A stretch of 64,000 nt of DNA from an uncultured Thermogutta sp. (GTDB taxonomy: Bacteria; Planctomycetota; Planctomycetia; Pirellulales; Thermoguttaceae). Position numbers and translations under genes: made by a program. This document shows, one piece after another, positions 47,974 to 57,303 of the stretch. Location of the stretch: the NCBI GenBank assembly GCA_937128505.1, contig CAKZMM010000082.1, forward strand, positions 1 to 64,000, read 5' to 3'. The notes beneath the pieces were generated by a model, which was given only the letters and a program-made list of their open reading frames with translations, was not told the origin of the DNA and made no database searches. Position 1 is the first letter of the stretch. Each line of letters opens with the position of its first letter.

Positions 47974-48567
47974 GGCGGCATCCAAAAGCTCTTGAAACAA
48001 ATGTAACGCACCCTTGCGGATCATCATTACCGCAAAAGCCGCCAGGAGTACGCATATTACCTTGGAGATGGTTCGCGTTCCGGCTTCGCCCAAAAGTCGC
48101 TGGAGGGGTAGGGAGTACCAAAAGATTAGGCCGGCAATGAGCAAATTACAAATCAGAGCCATCACTGGCAAAAACCAGCCGTATTGATTGGCCAAAAGCA
48201 AGACGGTCGCCAAGACCGCGGGGCCGGTAAGCAGCGGAACCCCCAGCGGTACTGCCCCGATTGTGTCCGAATCAGCCCGCACGGGCTGGCGGCCTACTGT
48301 GAAAAGCTCCCTCACGGCGAAGGCCAAAAGGAGCATGCCACCCGCGATCATGAAGTCCGCCACACTAATTCCCAAGAAAGTCAGCACACCTTGGCCCACA
48401 AATAGGAAAGCAGTTCCCACCCCAATCGCGGTAGCCACCGATTGTTTGATCACCCGCTTCTGCCTTTCCCGCGGTAATTCAGCCACCAGGGCTAAATAAA
48501 TCGGGAGGACGCCGATGGCGTCAACTGCGACGAAAAGTGGAACAAAGCAAAGCCAAAAGTCGATCAT
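47956..48567 (-). CDS. MarC family inner-membrane protein
   Basis: A 203-residue membrane protein with six predicted helices; N-terminal FVPLFVAVDAIGVLPIYLAL and LTGPAVLATVLLL are MarC hallmarks. Function unknown; the family is not shown to be a drug pump despite the name. ATG 48567. Convergent overlap with the OleA-like gene by 18 bp at the 3' ends. Confidence 0.9.
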   Translation of the reverse strand: MIDFWLCFVPLFVAVDAIGVLPIYLALVAELPRERQKRVIKQSVATAIGVGTAFLFVGQGVLTFLGISVADFMIAGGMLLLAFAVRELFTVGRQPVRADSDTIGAVPLGVPLLTGPAVLATVLLLANQYGWFLPVMALICNLLIAGLIFWYSLPLQRLLGEAGTRTISKVICVLLAAFAVMMIRKGALHLFQELLDAASGTPG

Positions 48568-49188
48568 TTTTGCAGCGTTTCAGTGAGGCGGTTTAATGAC
48601 GGTTTAAGGGACCTATCCGGGCTCAAGAATGGGATTCGTTCCCTCGAAACTATCGTTTTCATCTTCATCCGGAAAGAACTTAACTTCATCCGGAAACGGC
48701 CAAGTTTCATCTAGAAACAACTTAATTCCACCTGGAAACAACTCGCTCGGGCAACCCATGGCCTTGGCTAGCCGGTTTGTCACCGGTTTTTTCCCAAGCT
48801 GCTCTGAAGTTCGTGCGGAATATAATATAAAAAATCTCGCGGTTGGGGAGCCGACTGCTAGCGTTTATTGGAGCGATTCGGTTTTCCCGCCTTTTAATCT
48901 TGTGCCTAGCAGTTGGGCGAGCTTCTCGCAAGCAATGGCCCTAGGGCACCGCGGGAACAAGCTTTCGCGGAATGGAGCCGCCTGCTGGAACAGACCGCCA
49001 TCGACGAGGGCCGGCTCGGCAAAAAGTTTCGCAGGAAAAGGCGGAAAATATACGCACATGTAAAAGGTTTTTCTCCCATGTAGGATGAGCACAATTTACC
49101 TTGGGATCATTATTTTGTCGTGCGGATATTGTCCCGCGGCTCGACCGAGGTTTCCTGCTGGGGTTAAAAACGAGGGATTCTAGCCAAA
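48568..49188. other. 0.62 kb divergent region with a four-copy repeat
   Basis: Lies between marC and mqnE. Contains the degenerate repeat at 48663-48745. The frame 48629-49063 is probably not a gene because it runs through the repeats and has no family match. Confidence 0.5.
48663..48745. repeat. Degenerate tandem repeat, about 21-bp unit x4
   Basis: Four units sharing TTCATC/TTCCACC, GGAAA or GAAA, and AACTTAA-like endings: about 48663, 48684, 48705 and 48726. Confidence 0.7.
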
Positions 49189-50343
49189 ATGTTCATAGAA
49201 GTTTTATCCAGGAATTCTGAGCAGATTGTAGACGCCGTTTTGAGCGGGCAGCGTCTTTCGCCCGACCTTACCCAGGTGCTCTTTGATCAATGTGTCGACT
49301 TACCCTTATTGGGGCAGCTTGCGGATGAGGTGAGAAAACGTTTGTGTGGCGATGTGGTTTATTACAATATCAATTCCCACATCAACCCGACCAATGTTTG
49401 CGGCTATCGGTGCTCGCTGTGTGCTTTTCGCCGAAGCTTCGACGATCCGACCGCGGAGACCATGGATTTTGATGCCATGTTGAGCCTCGCGCAACAAGCA
49501 GCGGACTCCGGCTGCACAGAGCTGCACATCGTGGGTGGCTTGCATCCGCAGAAAAGTTTCGACTGGTATGTCGAGATCTTGCGAAAGATTCATGACGCAT
49601 TCCCGAGACTGCACCTAAAGGCCTTTACGGCTGTGGAGATTGCCCACTTTTCTCGGATAAGCGGGCTGAGTTTGGATCGCGTCCTGGGACGTTTGATCGA
49701 AGCCGGATTGGGCAGTTTGCCGGGAGGCGGAGCGGAAATCTTTGCCCCGGAGGTCCGTCGCCAGATTGCCCCCGGCAAAGCCGACGGCGACCTTTGGTTG
49801 GATGTCCACCGAACCGCCCATCGTCTCGGACTGCGTTCGAATGCTACCATGCTTTATGGCCATGTGGAGCAGCTGTGGCACCGGGTTGATCATCTGCTTC
49901 GTCTTCGCGAATTGCAGGACGAAACGGGCGGCTTTCAGGCGTTCGTCCCGCTACCATTCCATCCCGACGGTACGAAGCTTGCCCACCTTCGTCGGGCCAC
50001 CATTTTCGATGATTTGAGAACAATCGCTGCAAGCCGCTTGATCTTGGACAACTTCCCGCACATTAAGGCCTACTGGGTGGCTTTAGGAGTTCCGACTGCG
50101 CAAGTTGCCCTAACCTTTGGTGCGGACGATTTGGACGGCACTGTGCGTCAAGAGCGGATATATCACGACGCTGGCTCCCAGGCCCCGGAGGTGCTTTCGG
50201 TAAGCGAGCTCTGCCGTTTGATCCGAGAAGTGGGGCGCGAGCCAGTGGAGCGCGATAGCCTGTACCGCCGAGTCGTTCGCCAAGGTAATCATTGGTGGAT
50301 TGAAGGCGAAAGCCCGCGTGATAAGCCCATTCATACCAATTGA
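49189..50343 (+). CDS. mqnE: Aminofutalosine synthase MqnE
   Basis: Radical-SAM enzyme of the futalosine route to menaquinone; joins a radical from SAM to 3-((1-carboxyvinyl)oxy)benzoate. Seen: the 4Fe-4S motif C71-x3-C75-x2-C78 (NVCGYRCSLCAF), IVGGLHPQKSFDWYVEIL and HLKAFTAVEI, and LGSLPGGGAEIFAPEVR, which separate MqnE from MqnC-like relatives. 384 residues, normal. ATG 49189. Its presence suggests menaquinone is made through futalosine; MqnA, MqnB, MqnC and MqnD are not in the window. Confidence 0.93.
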   Translation: MFIEVLSRNSEQIVDAVLSGQRLSPDLTQVLFDQCVDLPLLGQLADEVRKRLCGDVVYYNINSHINPTNVCGYRCSLCAFRRSFDDPTAETMDFDAMLSLAQQAADSGCTELHIVGGLHPQKSFDWYVEILRKIHDAFPRLHLKAFTAVEIAHFSRISGLSLDRVLGRLIEAGLGSLPGGGAEIFAPEVRRQIAPGKADGDLWLDVHRTAHRLGLRSNATMLYGHVEQLWHRVDHLLRLRELQDETGGFQAFVPLPFHPDGTKLAHLRRATIFDDLRTIAASRLILDNFPHIKAYWVALGVPTAQVALTFGADDLDGTVRQERIYHDAGSQAPEVLSVSELCRLIREVGREPVERDSLYRRVVRQGNHWWIEGESPRDKPIHTN

Positions 50344-50408
50344 CGATGTAGCTTGCGGCCACTACCCTACCATCGCTGACTTTCGGCGAGATCGTTTCAC
50401 AAAGCCCC

Positions 50409-50427
50409 CCATGAGTAAGACTCATGG
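50409..50427. other. Perfect 8-bp hairpin between mqnE and the next gene
   Basis: CCATGAGT (50409-50416), loop AAG, ACTCATGG (50420-50427). No T-run follows, so it is not a clear intrinsic terminator; a possible mRNA-stability or processing element. Confidence 0.5.
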
Positions 50428-50489
50428 AAACGGGGCCGCCTGCTGCTTCTTGTCTCCGCTCGAAGATGCGCTTTAGGAGCTGATACGTA

Positions 50490-51620
50490 ATGGAATGGAT
50501 GCTTTATGGGGCGACTGGGTACACCGGACAAAACCTTGCCACGGAAGCAGTGCGTCAAGGCTTACGGCCGGTGTTGGCGGGGCGCAACCCCGGGGCACTC
50601 CGCCACCTTGCCGAACGGCTTGGCTGCCGATGGAGGGCATTTGAAGTTTCCGCGGTTAAGGCTCAGCATTCCATCCTCGCGGGAATGAGGTTAGTACTCA
50701 ACGCGGCCGGACCCTTTTCCCAAACCGCGGATCCCCTGGTTGACGCGTGCCTTAGCATGCGGTGCCACTACCTCGATGTGACGGGCGAATGGAATGTGAT
50801 CGAGGCAATAGCCCATCGGCACGCCGAAGCGATTTCGGTCGGCGCGATTCTGATGCCGGCAGTGGGGTTTGACGTCGTGCCAAGCGATTGTTTGGCGCTG
50901 TGGCTCGCGGAACGCCTCCCCAGTGCCAAGTTACTCCAAATCGCGTTTACAGCAGACCGAGCCATGAGCCGGGGCACTGCAAAAACGATGATTGAAGGGC
51001 TTCTCCGCGGAGGTCGGGTAAGAAAAAATGGCCGCATCACCGCGGTACCTATTGGACACAAAACGCGTGTGATCCCCTTCTCCAACCGTCCGAGAAAGGC
51101 GGTCTGCCTTCCCTGGGGCGACGTAGCTTCCGCCTGGTATACGACCGGCATTGGCAACATTGAAGTTTACGCTGCACTTTCCGGATGGCAGATCGCCGCA
51201 CTCCGTGTACTTCGGGGGTTTATCGGCAAAGGCTTGACGAAGGACGAGAATTCAGGGGAACTGACTGCCAAAGCCTGTTGGCTACGCGATTGCTTATGGC
51301 GAATCCTCGATCGGCATTTCCCAAATCCCAGGGATACAGAGGACGAAGCTAGTCAGGCATATTTCTGGGGACAGGTCTGCGACCGAACCTCGGGAAAAAC
51401 CTGCGAGGCCTCCTTAACCACACCAGGCGGCTACAGATTGACCGTTCAGACGGCGCTTGCCGCAGTGCGGCAGATTCTTCAAGATCCCCCAAGCCCGGGT
51501 TTTTGGACACCAGCCCGAGCTTTCGGACACGATTTTATACGCCGTTTTGACCGGGTAATCTGGCACGGCCTCAGCCATCACACCTCGGCTTACGTGGAAC
51601 GAACTGCCGGGCCAATTTAG
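50490..51620 (+). CDS. Saccharopine dehydrogenase-like NAD(P)H reductase
   Basis: A 376-residue Rossmann-fold protein. The N-terminus LYGATGYTGQNLATEAV is a nucleotide-binding loop, followed by NAAGPF and CHYLDVTGEW, as in the saccharopine dehydrogenase/trans-acting enoyl reductase family. Several members reduce lipid intermediates, but no substrate can be named here. ATG 50490 follows AGGAG (about 10 bases). It lies 146 bp after mqnE and ends convergent with the inactive ketosynthase. Confidence 0.8.
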   Translation: MEWMLYGATGYTGQNLATEAVRQGLRPVLAGRNPGALRHLAERLGCRWRAFEVSAVKAQHSILAGMRLVLNAAGPFSQTADPLVDACLSMRCHYLDVTGEWNVIEAIAHRHAEAISVGAILMPAVGFDVVPSDCLALWLAERLPSAKLLQIAFTADRAMSRGTAKTMIEGLLRGGRVRKNGRITAVPIGHKTRVIPFSNRPRKAVCLPWGDVASAWYTTGIGNIEVYAALSGWQIAALRVLRGFIGKGLTKDENSGELTAKACWLRDCLWRILDRHFPNPRDTEDEASQAYFWGQVCDRTSGKTCEASLTTPGGYRLTVQTALAAVRQILQDPPSPGFWTPARAFGHDFIRRFDRVIWHGLSHHTSAYVERTAGPI

Positions 51621-51959
51621 ACCGCATTCATTTGGCCGCCGGCGTGCTCAAACGCTCACATCCATGAAAAACAACGCCCGAGGGAGTTCCCACAACCCGT
51701 GTATGATGCCAAAGTCGAATTCACTTCAGCGGGAAATTACCTTGAAGCAGTGCGATAGGATCACCCCAAGCTCGATTGTCATCCGATTATCCTCCGATTC
51801 GTGCACGAATTGTGCCATTTTCGCTAAGGGAATTGCGATGAGGAGCGCGATCCTACCACTCGGGCACGAATTGTGCCCCATCGAGCTACGCAGTCTATCG
51901 CCGCACAATCGCCAAATCGTAAGGTGTTGAAAAATCTGGATACTTTTTCGCATGCAGGC
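51621..51959. other. 0.34 kb convergent gap with two copies of a palindromic element
   Basis: No gene. The element occurs at 51799-51817 and 51860-51878. Confidence 0.5.
51799..51878. repeat. Direct repeat of a 19-bp palindrome-like element x2
   Basis: TCGTGCACGAATTGTGCCA (51799-51817) and TCGGGCACGAATTGTGCCC (51860-51878). The second copy folds as GGGCAC, loop GAATT, GTGCCC. They lie between the 3' ends of convergent genes, so promoter or operator use is unlikely. Confidence 0.6.
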
Positions 51960-53246
51960 TCACGTCGGCCATCTGCTCAGAACCACCGCGGCTGCCTGCC
52001 CACCATGGGTCCACTGAATGATAAGCACCTTCGATTTCTCTATCGCCGACGGGACCTTGGCAATATTCACCAAGCAGTCACCCTCCGGTTCGCAGCAATT
52101 TAAAGTGGCAGGCACGGTGGATTCTCGTAGTCCCAGCACGCTAATGGCAGCTTCCACAACTCCCGCCGCCGCCCCTAAATTTCCCAAATATCCCTTGAGG
52201 CCAACCACGGGTACTCCCGGGGCTACCCGATGGATCCAAGAAGCTTCGAGCATATCCTCGCGGATGCTCCCGAGGCCATGGGCATGAACGAAAGCCAACT
52301 CGTCCGGCGATACACCGGCCCGAGACAGGGCCAAGTGTGCCGCCCGGATTACAGCCGATCCAGTTGGAAGACTTCTATTACCGGGCTCATGCGCGCAACC
52401 GGTGCCTAAAATAAGCCCGAGTATCGGCCCCTGTCTCTCCAGTGCACCGGAAAGGCGTTCGAGAACCACGGCCCCGGCGCCCTCGCCGATCACCTGACCG
52501 GTGCGACGCCGGTCAAATGGCCGACATGCCTGGGCAGGATCTCCGTTCTCGGTGGATAAGCGGTCAGTCCCACAAAGCCCAACCCAATCATACGGGCGAA
52601 TTCGCGCACTGGTTCCGCCGGCAATGACAAAATCAGCACGATTCCGGCATAGAATCGACGCGGCTTCGGCCAAAGCAAGAAGGCCCGAGACCTCTCCGTG
52701 GTGGATCGTATTGTTCGGCCCTTGAGCGTCGCAAGCGATAGAAATGTGGCAAGCCACCATGTTGGGCAAGACTTTCAAGAAAGAAAGGGGAAAAGACTCC
52801 GACATGCCCTTGGAGGCCCAAAGCTCCATGCTAAATCTGCCGTCAGCAATGGAGACCTCATAAGAGGCAATACCTTCATCGAGGCCTCCGCTAATTCGAT
52901 CCGCCGCGAAAATCACGCCAATCCGTCCTGCATCCAGACCCAAAGCAGGCAACCCCGCCATTTCACAGGCCATGATGCTCGCGGCCACACCGAGTTGAGC
53001 ATCGCGGCTCATCAGTTTCAGGGATTTTTTCGGCCTGACATAATCGGTTGCGTTGAATCCCCGAACTTCCCCTGCAATTTGAACCGGCAATCCGCCTGCA
53101 TCAAATGCTTGAATCCGCTGAACACCACTTTTTCCGTTCAGGATTGAAGCCCACACCTCTTCGGGACCGATCCCGATGGGACTCACAATGCCCAACCCGG
53201 TGATTGCTATGGCATTTAGGGGCCAGAGACCCGAGTCACTTTCCAT
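51960..53246 (-). CDS. Ketosynthase-fold protein lacking catalytic Cys (KAS II-like)
   Basis: A 428-residue protein with the full KAS I/II fold: AITGLGIVSPIG, GEGAGAVVLERL, and FVHAHGLGS. The usual catalytic Cys of the TACxxS motif is replaced: after ACDAQGPN the seventh residue is E185 (IHHGEVSG) where FabF has Cys163. The second His (GHLLGAAG in FabF) is N356 (GNLGAAAG). Only H323 and K351 remain. The C-terminal gate GFGGTN is THGGQA. It is thus unlikely to condense acyl groups. Decarboxylase or chain-length-factor roles are known for Cys-less relatives, but these have Gln, not Glu, so the job here is open. No partner ketosynthase lies next to it. Confidence 0.85.
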   Translation of the reverse strand: MESDSGLWPLNAIAITGLGIVSPIGIGPEEVWASILNGKSGVQRIQAFDAGGLPVQIAGEVRGFNATDYVRPKKSLKLMSRDAQLGVAASIMACEMAGLPALGLDAGRIGVIFAADRISGGLDEGIASYEVSIADGRFSMELWASKGMSESFPLSFLKVLPNMVACHISIACDAQGPNNTIHHGEVSGLLALAEAASILCRNRADFVIAGGTSARIRPYDWVGLCGTDRLSTENGDPAQACRPFDRRRTGQVIGEGAGAVVLERLSGALERQGPILGLILGTGCAHEPGNRSLPTGSAVIRAAHLALSRAGVSPDELAFVHAHGLGSIREDMLEASWIHRVAPGVPVVGLKGYLGNLGAAAGVVEAAISVLGLRESTVPATLNCCEPEGDCLVNIAKVPSAIEKSKVLIIQWTHGGQAAAVVLSRWPT

Positions 53247-53367
53247 TTCATCTCACCACGTTGTGCTGCTCATCTCACCAAGCTCTGCTGCCGATAAATG
53301 ATCGTTCGGTGACTTGCACTCTCTTCGAAGCCATTTGCCACAGCTAGTGGGGAGGTACAGCTTCCCA

Positions 53368-53404
53368 AATGCCGTCAGATAAGCCGAAGTGCCATCAGCT
53401 AAGC
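53368..53404. repeat. Direct repeat, 17-bp unit x2, period 20
   Basis: AATGCCGTCAGATAAGC (53368-53384) and AGTGCCATCAGCTAAGC (53388-53404) match at 14 of 17 bases. Confidence 0.6.
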
Positions 53405-53416
53405 ATAACGTTATGC
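53403..53416. promoter_or_regulatory. 14-bp perfect palindrome, possible operator
   Basis: GCATAACGTTATGC is its own reverse complement. It is 157 bp upstream of the inactive ketosynthase start (minus strand). A dimeric regulator could bind it; no regulator is identified. Confidence 0.35.
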
Positions 53417-54172
53417 ACCAGGCTTCTAAAATAACAAAAGCTAATTTAGATTGCCCGCAGTAAGACTACTCGAGACCAAACATGCGCCAGTGCTTACGGA
53501 AAGGATAGCTCCCCACAAAGTGACCTGCATCAAAAGGGTTTCTGGACGCAAAAGAGATTGATACGATCTCTGCCCGCACGATTGCCAAGCGAAGGCTTAT
53601 CTAGCACCCCCACCTTGCCCAGACTCGAACACGACTCGTAAAGGAGACAACAGCTCGCTCCGGAAAAACCGGAGAACCCTACCCTACCCTGGATCGGGCG
53701 GCTTTCGTGCCTGAACTGTCGCAGCTGTTCACCTCGGTTTCACGGCGGATAGGTAACTTTAATTCGGCTCTCCAAACGGGGCAAACCACAAACTTGTGGC
53801 GTCCGTGTTCCGGCTTATCGCGGAATAACTCGGTTCCGGCTATGACTTTCGGCGCGGCACTTAAACGCTCAAACCTCCCTCAAAGCCCTACTTTGGTCCC
53901 ACCGGGTCATTTATTTCATTTGCTGATTTGCTCTTCCCGCGCCTATTTGCTTTCTTTTTGCTTTCTTTTCCAAGCTCATGTTAAAAAGTGGATAAGTTCG
54001 GAATAGTACGTTGTCTGGTCAGAATGAGTTATTCGAGTTTAATGGTAAAGCTAGATTACGCCAATCAATTAGCGAAACTGTACCATATTCTGCGGCAAAT
54101 ATAGAGGGACGAAGGACTCAACGAATCGGCCTTACGACGCGGCCGTTCCCACCTAGCACTTTCTATTTACCC

Positions 54173-54233
54173 TGTTTCCTCCCCAAATAATGTTTCCTCC
54201 ACAAATAAAAAATAATGTTTCCTCCCCAAATAA
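54173..54233. repeat. Tandem repeat, 18-bp unit x3
   Basis: TGTTTCCTCCCCAAATAA at 54173-54190, one-base variant at 54191-54208, and an identical third copy at 54216-54233. Confidence 0.85.
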
Positions 54234-54684
54234 ATTTTTGTCGCCAAAAAGATCGTTCAGCGGCTCGAACTTGCAGGCCTAAAAACGCTTTTCTCTCCCA
54301 GATGGCTCACTCGGCATGTGTCAAGAATTGCTGATGGAATTGCCGGTGCAAGAGAGAGAAAGAGAGAAAGCCAAAAGAGAATTCCTCTGGACACGGCTCA
54401 AACTTCAACGGTAGACTCGTCGCCCAACCGGGAAGCATAGGCTTTCTCTCCATTTTCTACGAGGTTTCTTATAAAACTTTGCTGCTTCAAACGAGGAATC
54501 GGAAATCTTGCCGGCGGTAGCAAAGCCCCGTTTTGGGGAGTTATTTGTGATTGTTTCGCCGGAATTGGCCACGGTGCTTCGTGCCGGCTTAAACATTTGC
54601 CAAAATCCGGGGCACCTCTCGCGGAAACCAGATCAGCCATTCCTAGCTTTTCTATTTGGGGGCAGCACCTTCGGAGGGTAGATA

Positions 54685-57042
54685 ATGATGTGGTTTGATC
54701 CCCAAAATCTATGCTCCAGAATCCTAGATTCTTTTCAAAACTTTTGGTTGCGTTGGATCTTCGCCTCCTGGAGGTTTCTTGGCTTCCCCCGTTTCTACCG
54801 CGGTGTCACTTACGCCCCGAGGCATACCGTCGAGCCAAGAGGCCATCGTCTCAGCTGTCAACGCAGCTTCTTGTTATCATTCCGAAGTGTTGCTTTCTTT
54901 TTCGCCACGTTACTGTTTCTGAGCACACCCCCAACATTAGGGGTTAGGGAAGCAGCTATCGCCAATGCCGGCGAACCCAGGAGTAGCCAAGCAAGCTCTC
55001 AAGTCATGCCCCCTTTTGGGGATACGCAACCCTTTACCATGCAAAGTAAGACCGCCAGCCCGGAGATGACACCTGCCGGCCCACAAACCCCCGGGCTAGC
55101 CGAGGCCAGTGACTCAGCCGAAGATTTAGCCGTCTCGGAGACAAGCGTTACCGCATTACAGAATCCACAGAGCAACCGCGCTGGTCCTTCCAAAACTAAG
55201 CCGCGAGAGCATCTGGGCGCACCCTCTGCCGGGGTGGGTGGCGGTGCTTCCCCACCGCAAAGTGAAGACGCCACTTCCCAGAACGCGGGCAAGTTGGAGC
55301 CGACTCCGGATCCAAGGTCAAGCGGCCCGATCAAGCCAGAAACCGCCAGCTTCAAAGGAGTGGTCCCGGGGAAGACCACTCTGCTGGAGCTCCAACAGCT
55401 TTGGGGAGCACCGCGCGAGGTTGCTCCCCGAGGCAATCAGTTGGTTCATCTGTATTCTGTAGATCCTTTTGATCGCGTGGAGGTAGTGACTCAAGACGAG
55501 AAGATCGAGGCCATTGTCATCCGGCTTGATCGGGCCTTTCCCGCGCGAGTCGTCGCCGAGCACCTGCAACTGTCGGCAATCCGGGCGGTCTTTGTTGCTG
55601 ATGAGTTGGGAAACATCTTAGGCCAAGCGTACCCGGAACGTGGGGTCATTCTCGGCTTTGCCCCCGCATCGGCTCCAGGTCGGGGTAGCATGCAAGTGGT
55701 ACAAATCATTTTGGAGCCGCTTTCGGCCGAGGGTTTCGCGCTTCGAGCGGAGGCGGGGCTTTCGGAGGATCCCTTAGGAGCCTTAGAAGATGCCCGGTTA
55801 GCGTGCGAAATCGATTCCAACTTCGCGCGGGGTTACTGGCTTCAGTCTCGGGCCCTAGGAATCTTGGGCGATTGGAAAGAAGCCAAAACGGCGATCGGAC
55901 GGGCCATCCAACTAGATGCCGGAGACTTGCAGTATCACCTCCAGTTTACGGAAACTCTTCTCCGCTTAGGTCAGTACCCTGAGGCCGCCGCGGTGCTGCG
56001 GGACCTACTTCCTGCGGCAGAAAGCCGTCCTCATCTTCTTGCACGGGCGTATTGTCAGGCGGGCGAACTCACCATTGCCAGTCAGCCGCCCGATTACATG
56101 CGGGCCATCCAATACTACGGCGACGCCATTCGCACAGCCGAAGCTTTAACTTCTCGCGAACATCCGGCAATTCGTGTAGCCGCCAAGGAGGTACTGTTAG
56201 AGGCTTACTTAAGTGCTGCCGAATGTATAGCCTTCGGGCAATGGAAGCAAAAAGAAGAAGCGCTCCCACGGTGGTGGGAGCGGGCTCAACGGGTGGCTTC
56301 GGACTTGGTAGAGACCGAACGCCGACCCCTTGATTATCAGCTCGAATTCTGTCGCCGCGTGCTGGCCTGCTGCGTGGCCATGAAAGGATCGGTCGATCCG
56401 CAGCCTTATCTTAAAGTAGCTACTGAGCTTGTGCCGCAAGCCGTTCCTACCTTGGCGGATAACCCCTCTGCCTTGACCTGGTCGGCGGTAAACCGGCGGC
56501 GAATCATGGCCGCCATTTACTATGATGCCGTCCAGCTTAGCCAAATCGCAGGTAAGCATGAAGAAGCCCGGCAATTCGCCCAACAAGCCATCGAGTTTTT
56601 GAAGCCCATCGCCGAAAGCTCGGACTGGACCCGCCCAAGCGATCAACACCTTTTGGTCAAACTCTATTTCCGAATTGGGGCCGGTTATGCTTTGGGTCAG
56701 AAGGATCATAAAGCCGCTGTACAGTGGTTTGATCGAGCTTTGAGTCTGATCGATCCAGTGGAGAAGCATTTGTCAGCGGCGGACTCCGGGCGACTCGGCG
56801 AAATCCTCGTCAGCATGGGGGTTTCTTACTGGGAGGTTCAAGCTGAGAAAAAGGGCTTGGAACTCACAGAACGTGGTTTGCGACTCATGGAGTCGGCGGT
56901 GCGGGCGGGCCAAATGCCGCCTTCTGCCCTGGCTGTGCCCTACTCGAACCTCGCCACGATGGAACGCAAGCGCGGCAACACGGCACGCGCGCAACAGTAC
57001 TTGCAGCAGGCTCGGCAATCCCGCGGAAGTACCCTTCAATAG
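54685..57042 (+). CDS. Membrane-anchored TPR-repeat protein
   Basis: A 785-residue protein. ATG 54685 follows GGAGGG by about six bases. A hydrophobic segment at about 65-85 (SVAFFFATLLFLSTPPTLG) acts as signal anchor or signal peptide; a Ser/Pro/Thr-rich low-complexity linker follows (about 95-215). From about 215-350 is a beta-rich module (VPGKTTLLELQQLWGAP...), then tetratricopeptide-like helical pairs to the end (for example NFARGYWLQSRALGILGDWKEAKTAIGRAIQLDAGD, YKAAVQWFDRALSLI-like and YSNLATMERKRGNTARAQQYL). Probably periplasmic, mediating protein contacts; no partner is suggested by neighbours. Confidence 0.8.
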   Translation: MMWFDPQNLCSRILDSFQNFWLRWIFASWRFLGFPRFYRGVTYAPRHTVEPRGHRLSCQRSFLLSFRSVAFFFATLLFLSTPPTLGVREAAIANAGEPRSSQASSQVMPPFGDTQPFTMQSKTASPEMTPAGPQTPGLAEASDSAEDLAVSETSVTALQNPQSNRAGPSKTKPREHLGAPSAGVGGGASPPQSEDATSQNAGKLEPTPDPRSSGPIKPETASFKGVVPGKTTLLELQQLWGAPREVAPRGNQLVHLYSVDPFDRVEVVTQDEKIEAIVIRLDRAFPARVVAEHLQLSAIRAVFVADELGNILGQAYPERGVILGFAPASAPGRGSMQVVQIILEPLSAEGFALRAEAGLSEDPLGALEDARLACEIDSNFARGYWLQSRALGILGDWKEAKTAIGRAIQLDAGDLQYHLQFTETLLRLGQYPEAAAVLRDLLPAAESRPHLLARAYCQAGELTIASQPPDYMRAIQYYGDAIRTAEALTSREHPAIRVAAKEVLLEAYLSAAECIAFGQWKQKEEALPRWWERAQRVASDLVETERRPLDYQLEFCRRVLACCVAMKGSVDPQPYLKVATELVPQAVPTLADNPSALTWSAVNRRRIMAAIYYDAVQLSQIAGKHEEARQFAQQAIEFLKPIAESSDWTRPSDQHLLVKLYFRIGAGYALGQKDHKAAVQWFDRALSLIDPVEKHLSAADSGRLGEILVSMGVSYWEVQAEKKGLELTERGLRLMESAVRAGQMPPSALAVPYSNLATMERKRGNTARAQQYLQQARQSRGSTLQ

Positions 57043-57303
57043 CAAAACGATTAAGCAGTAGATCGCTTTACCCTGCCTTTAAATCTTGTGCCTTTGTATC
57101 TTGCTGTCCTGCCAATAGCGTAATTCTTCTTGAAAGGCTGCAAGTGAATCCGCTTGAAAAGCCGCAATGAGCCGCGGAATCCGGAATGGGCTTTTCTGCG
57201 GGATCCGGCCGCACAGCTCGCAAAACCCGCCCTCGGTCTAAATCTCAGCCAGGTAAGGCTGCACCCGGAGAAGCACGCCCGGCCTACCCACCAAGTACAT
57301 TGG

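Larger units (their letters stand above)
53247..54684. other. 1.4 kb divergent region, no recognised gene
   Basis: Frame 53707-54006 has no family features. The stretch holds a 17-bp direct repeat (53368-53404), a 14-bp palindrome (53403-53416) and a three-copy repeat (54173-54233). It should carry promoters for the ketosynthase and TPR genes. Confidence 0.55.

Noticed and set aside
48629-49063. 144-codon frame between marC and mqnE
   Set aside because: It runs through a four-copy degenerate repeat and has no family match.
51799-51878. Operator for the ketosynthase gene
   Set aside because: The element lies downstream of both convergent genes, so a promoter-related role is not supported.
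53707-54006. 99-codon frame upstream of the TPR gene
   Set aside because: No family match or ribosome site; flanked by repeats.
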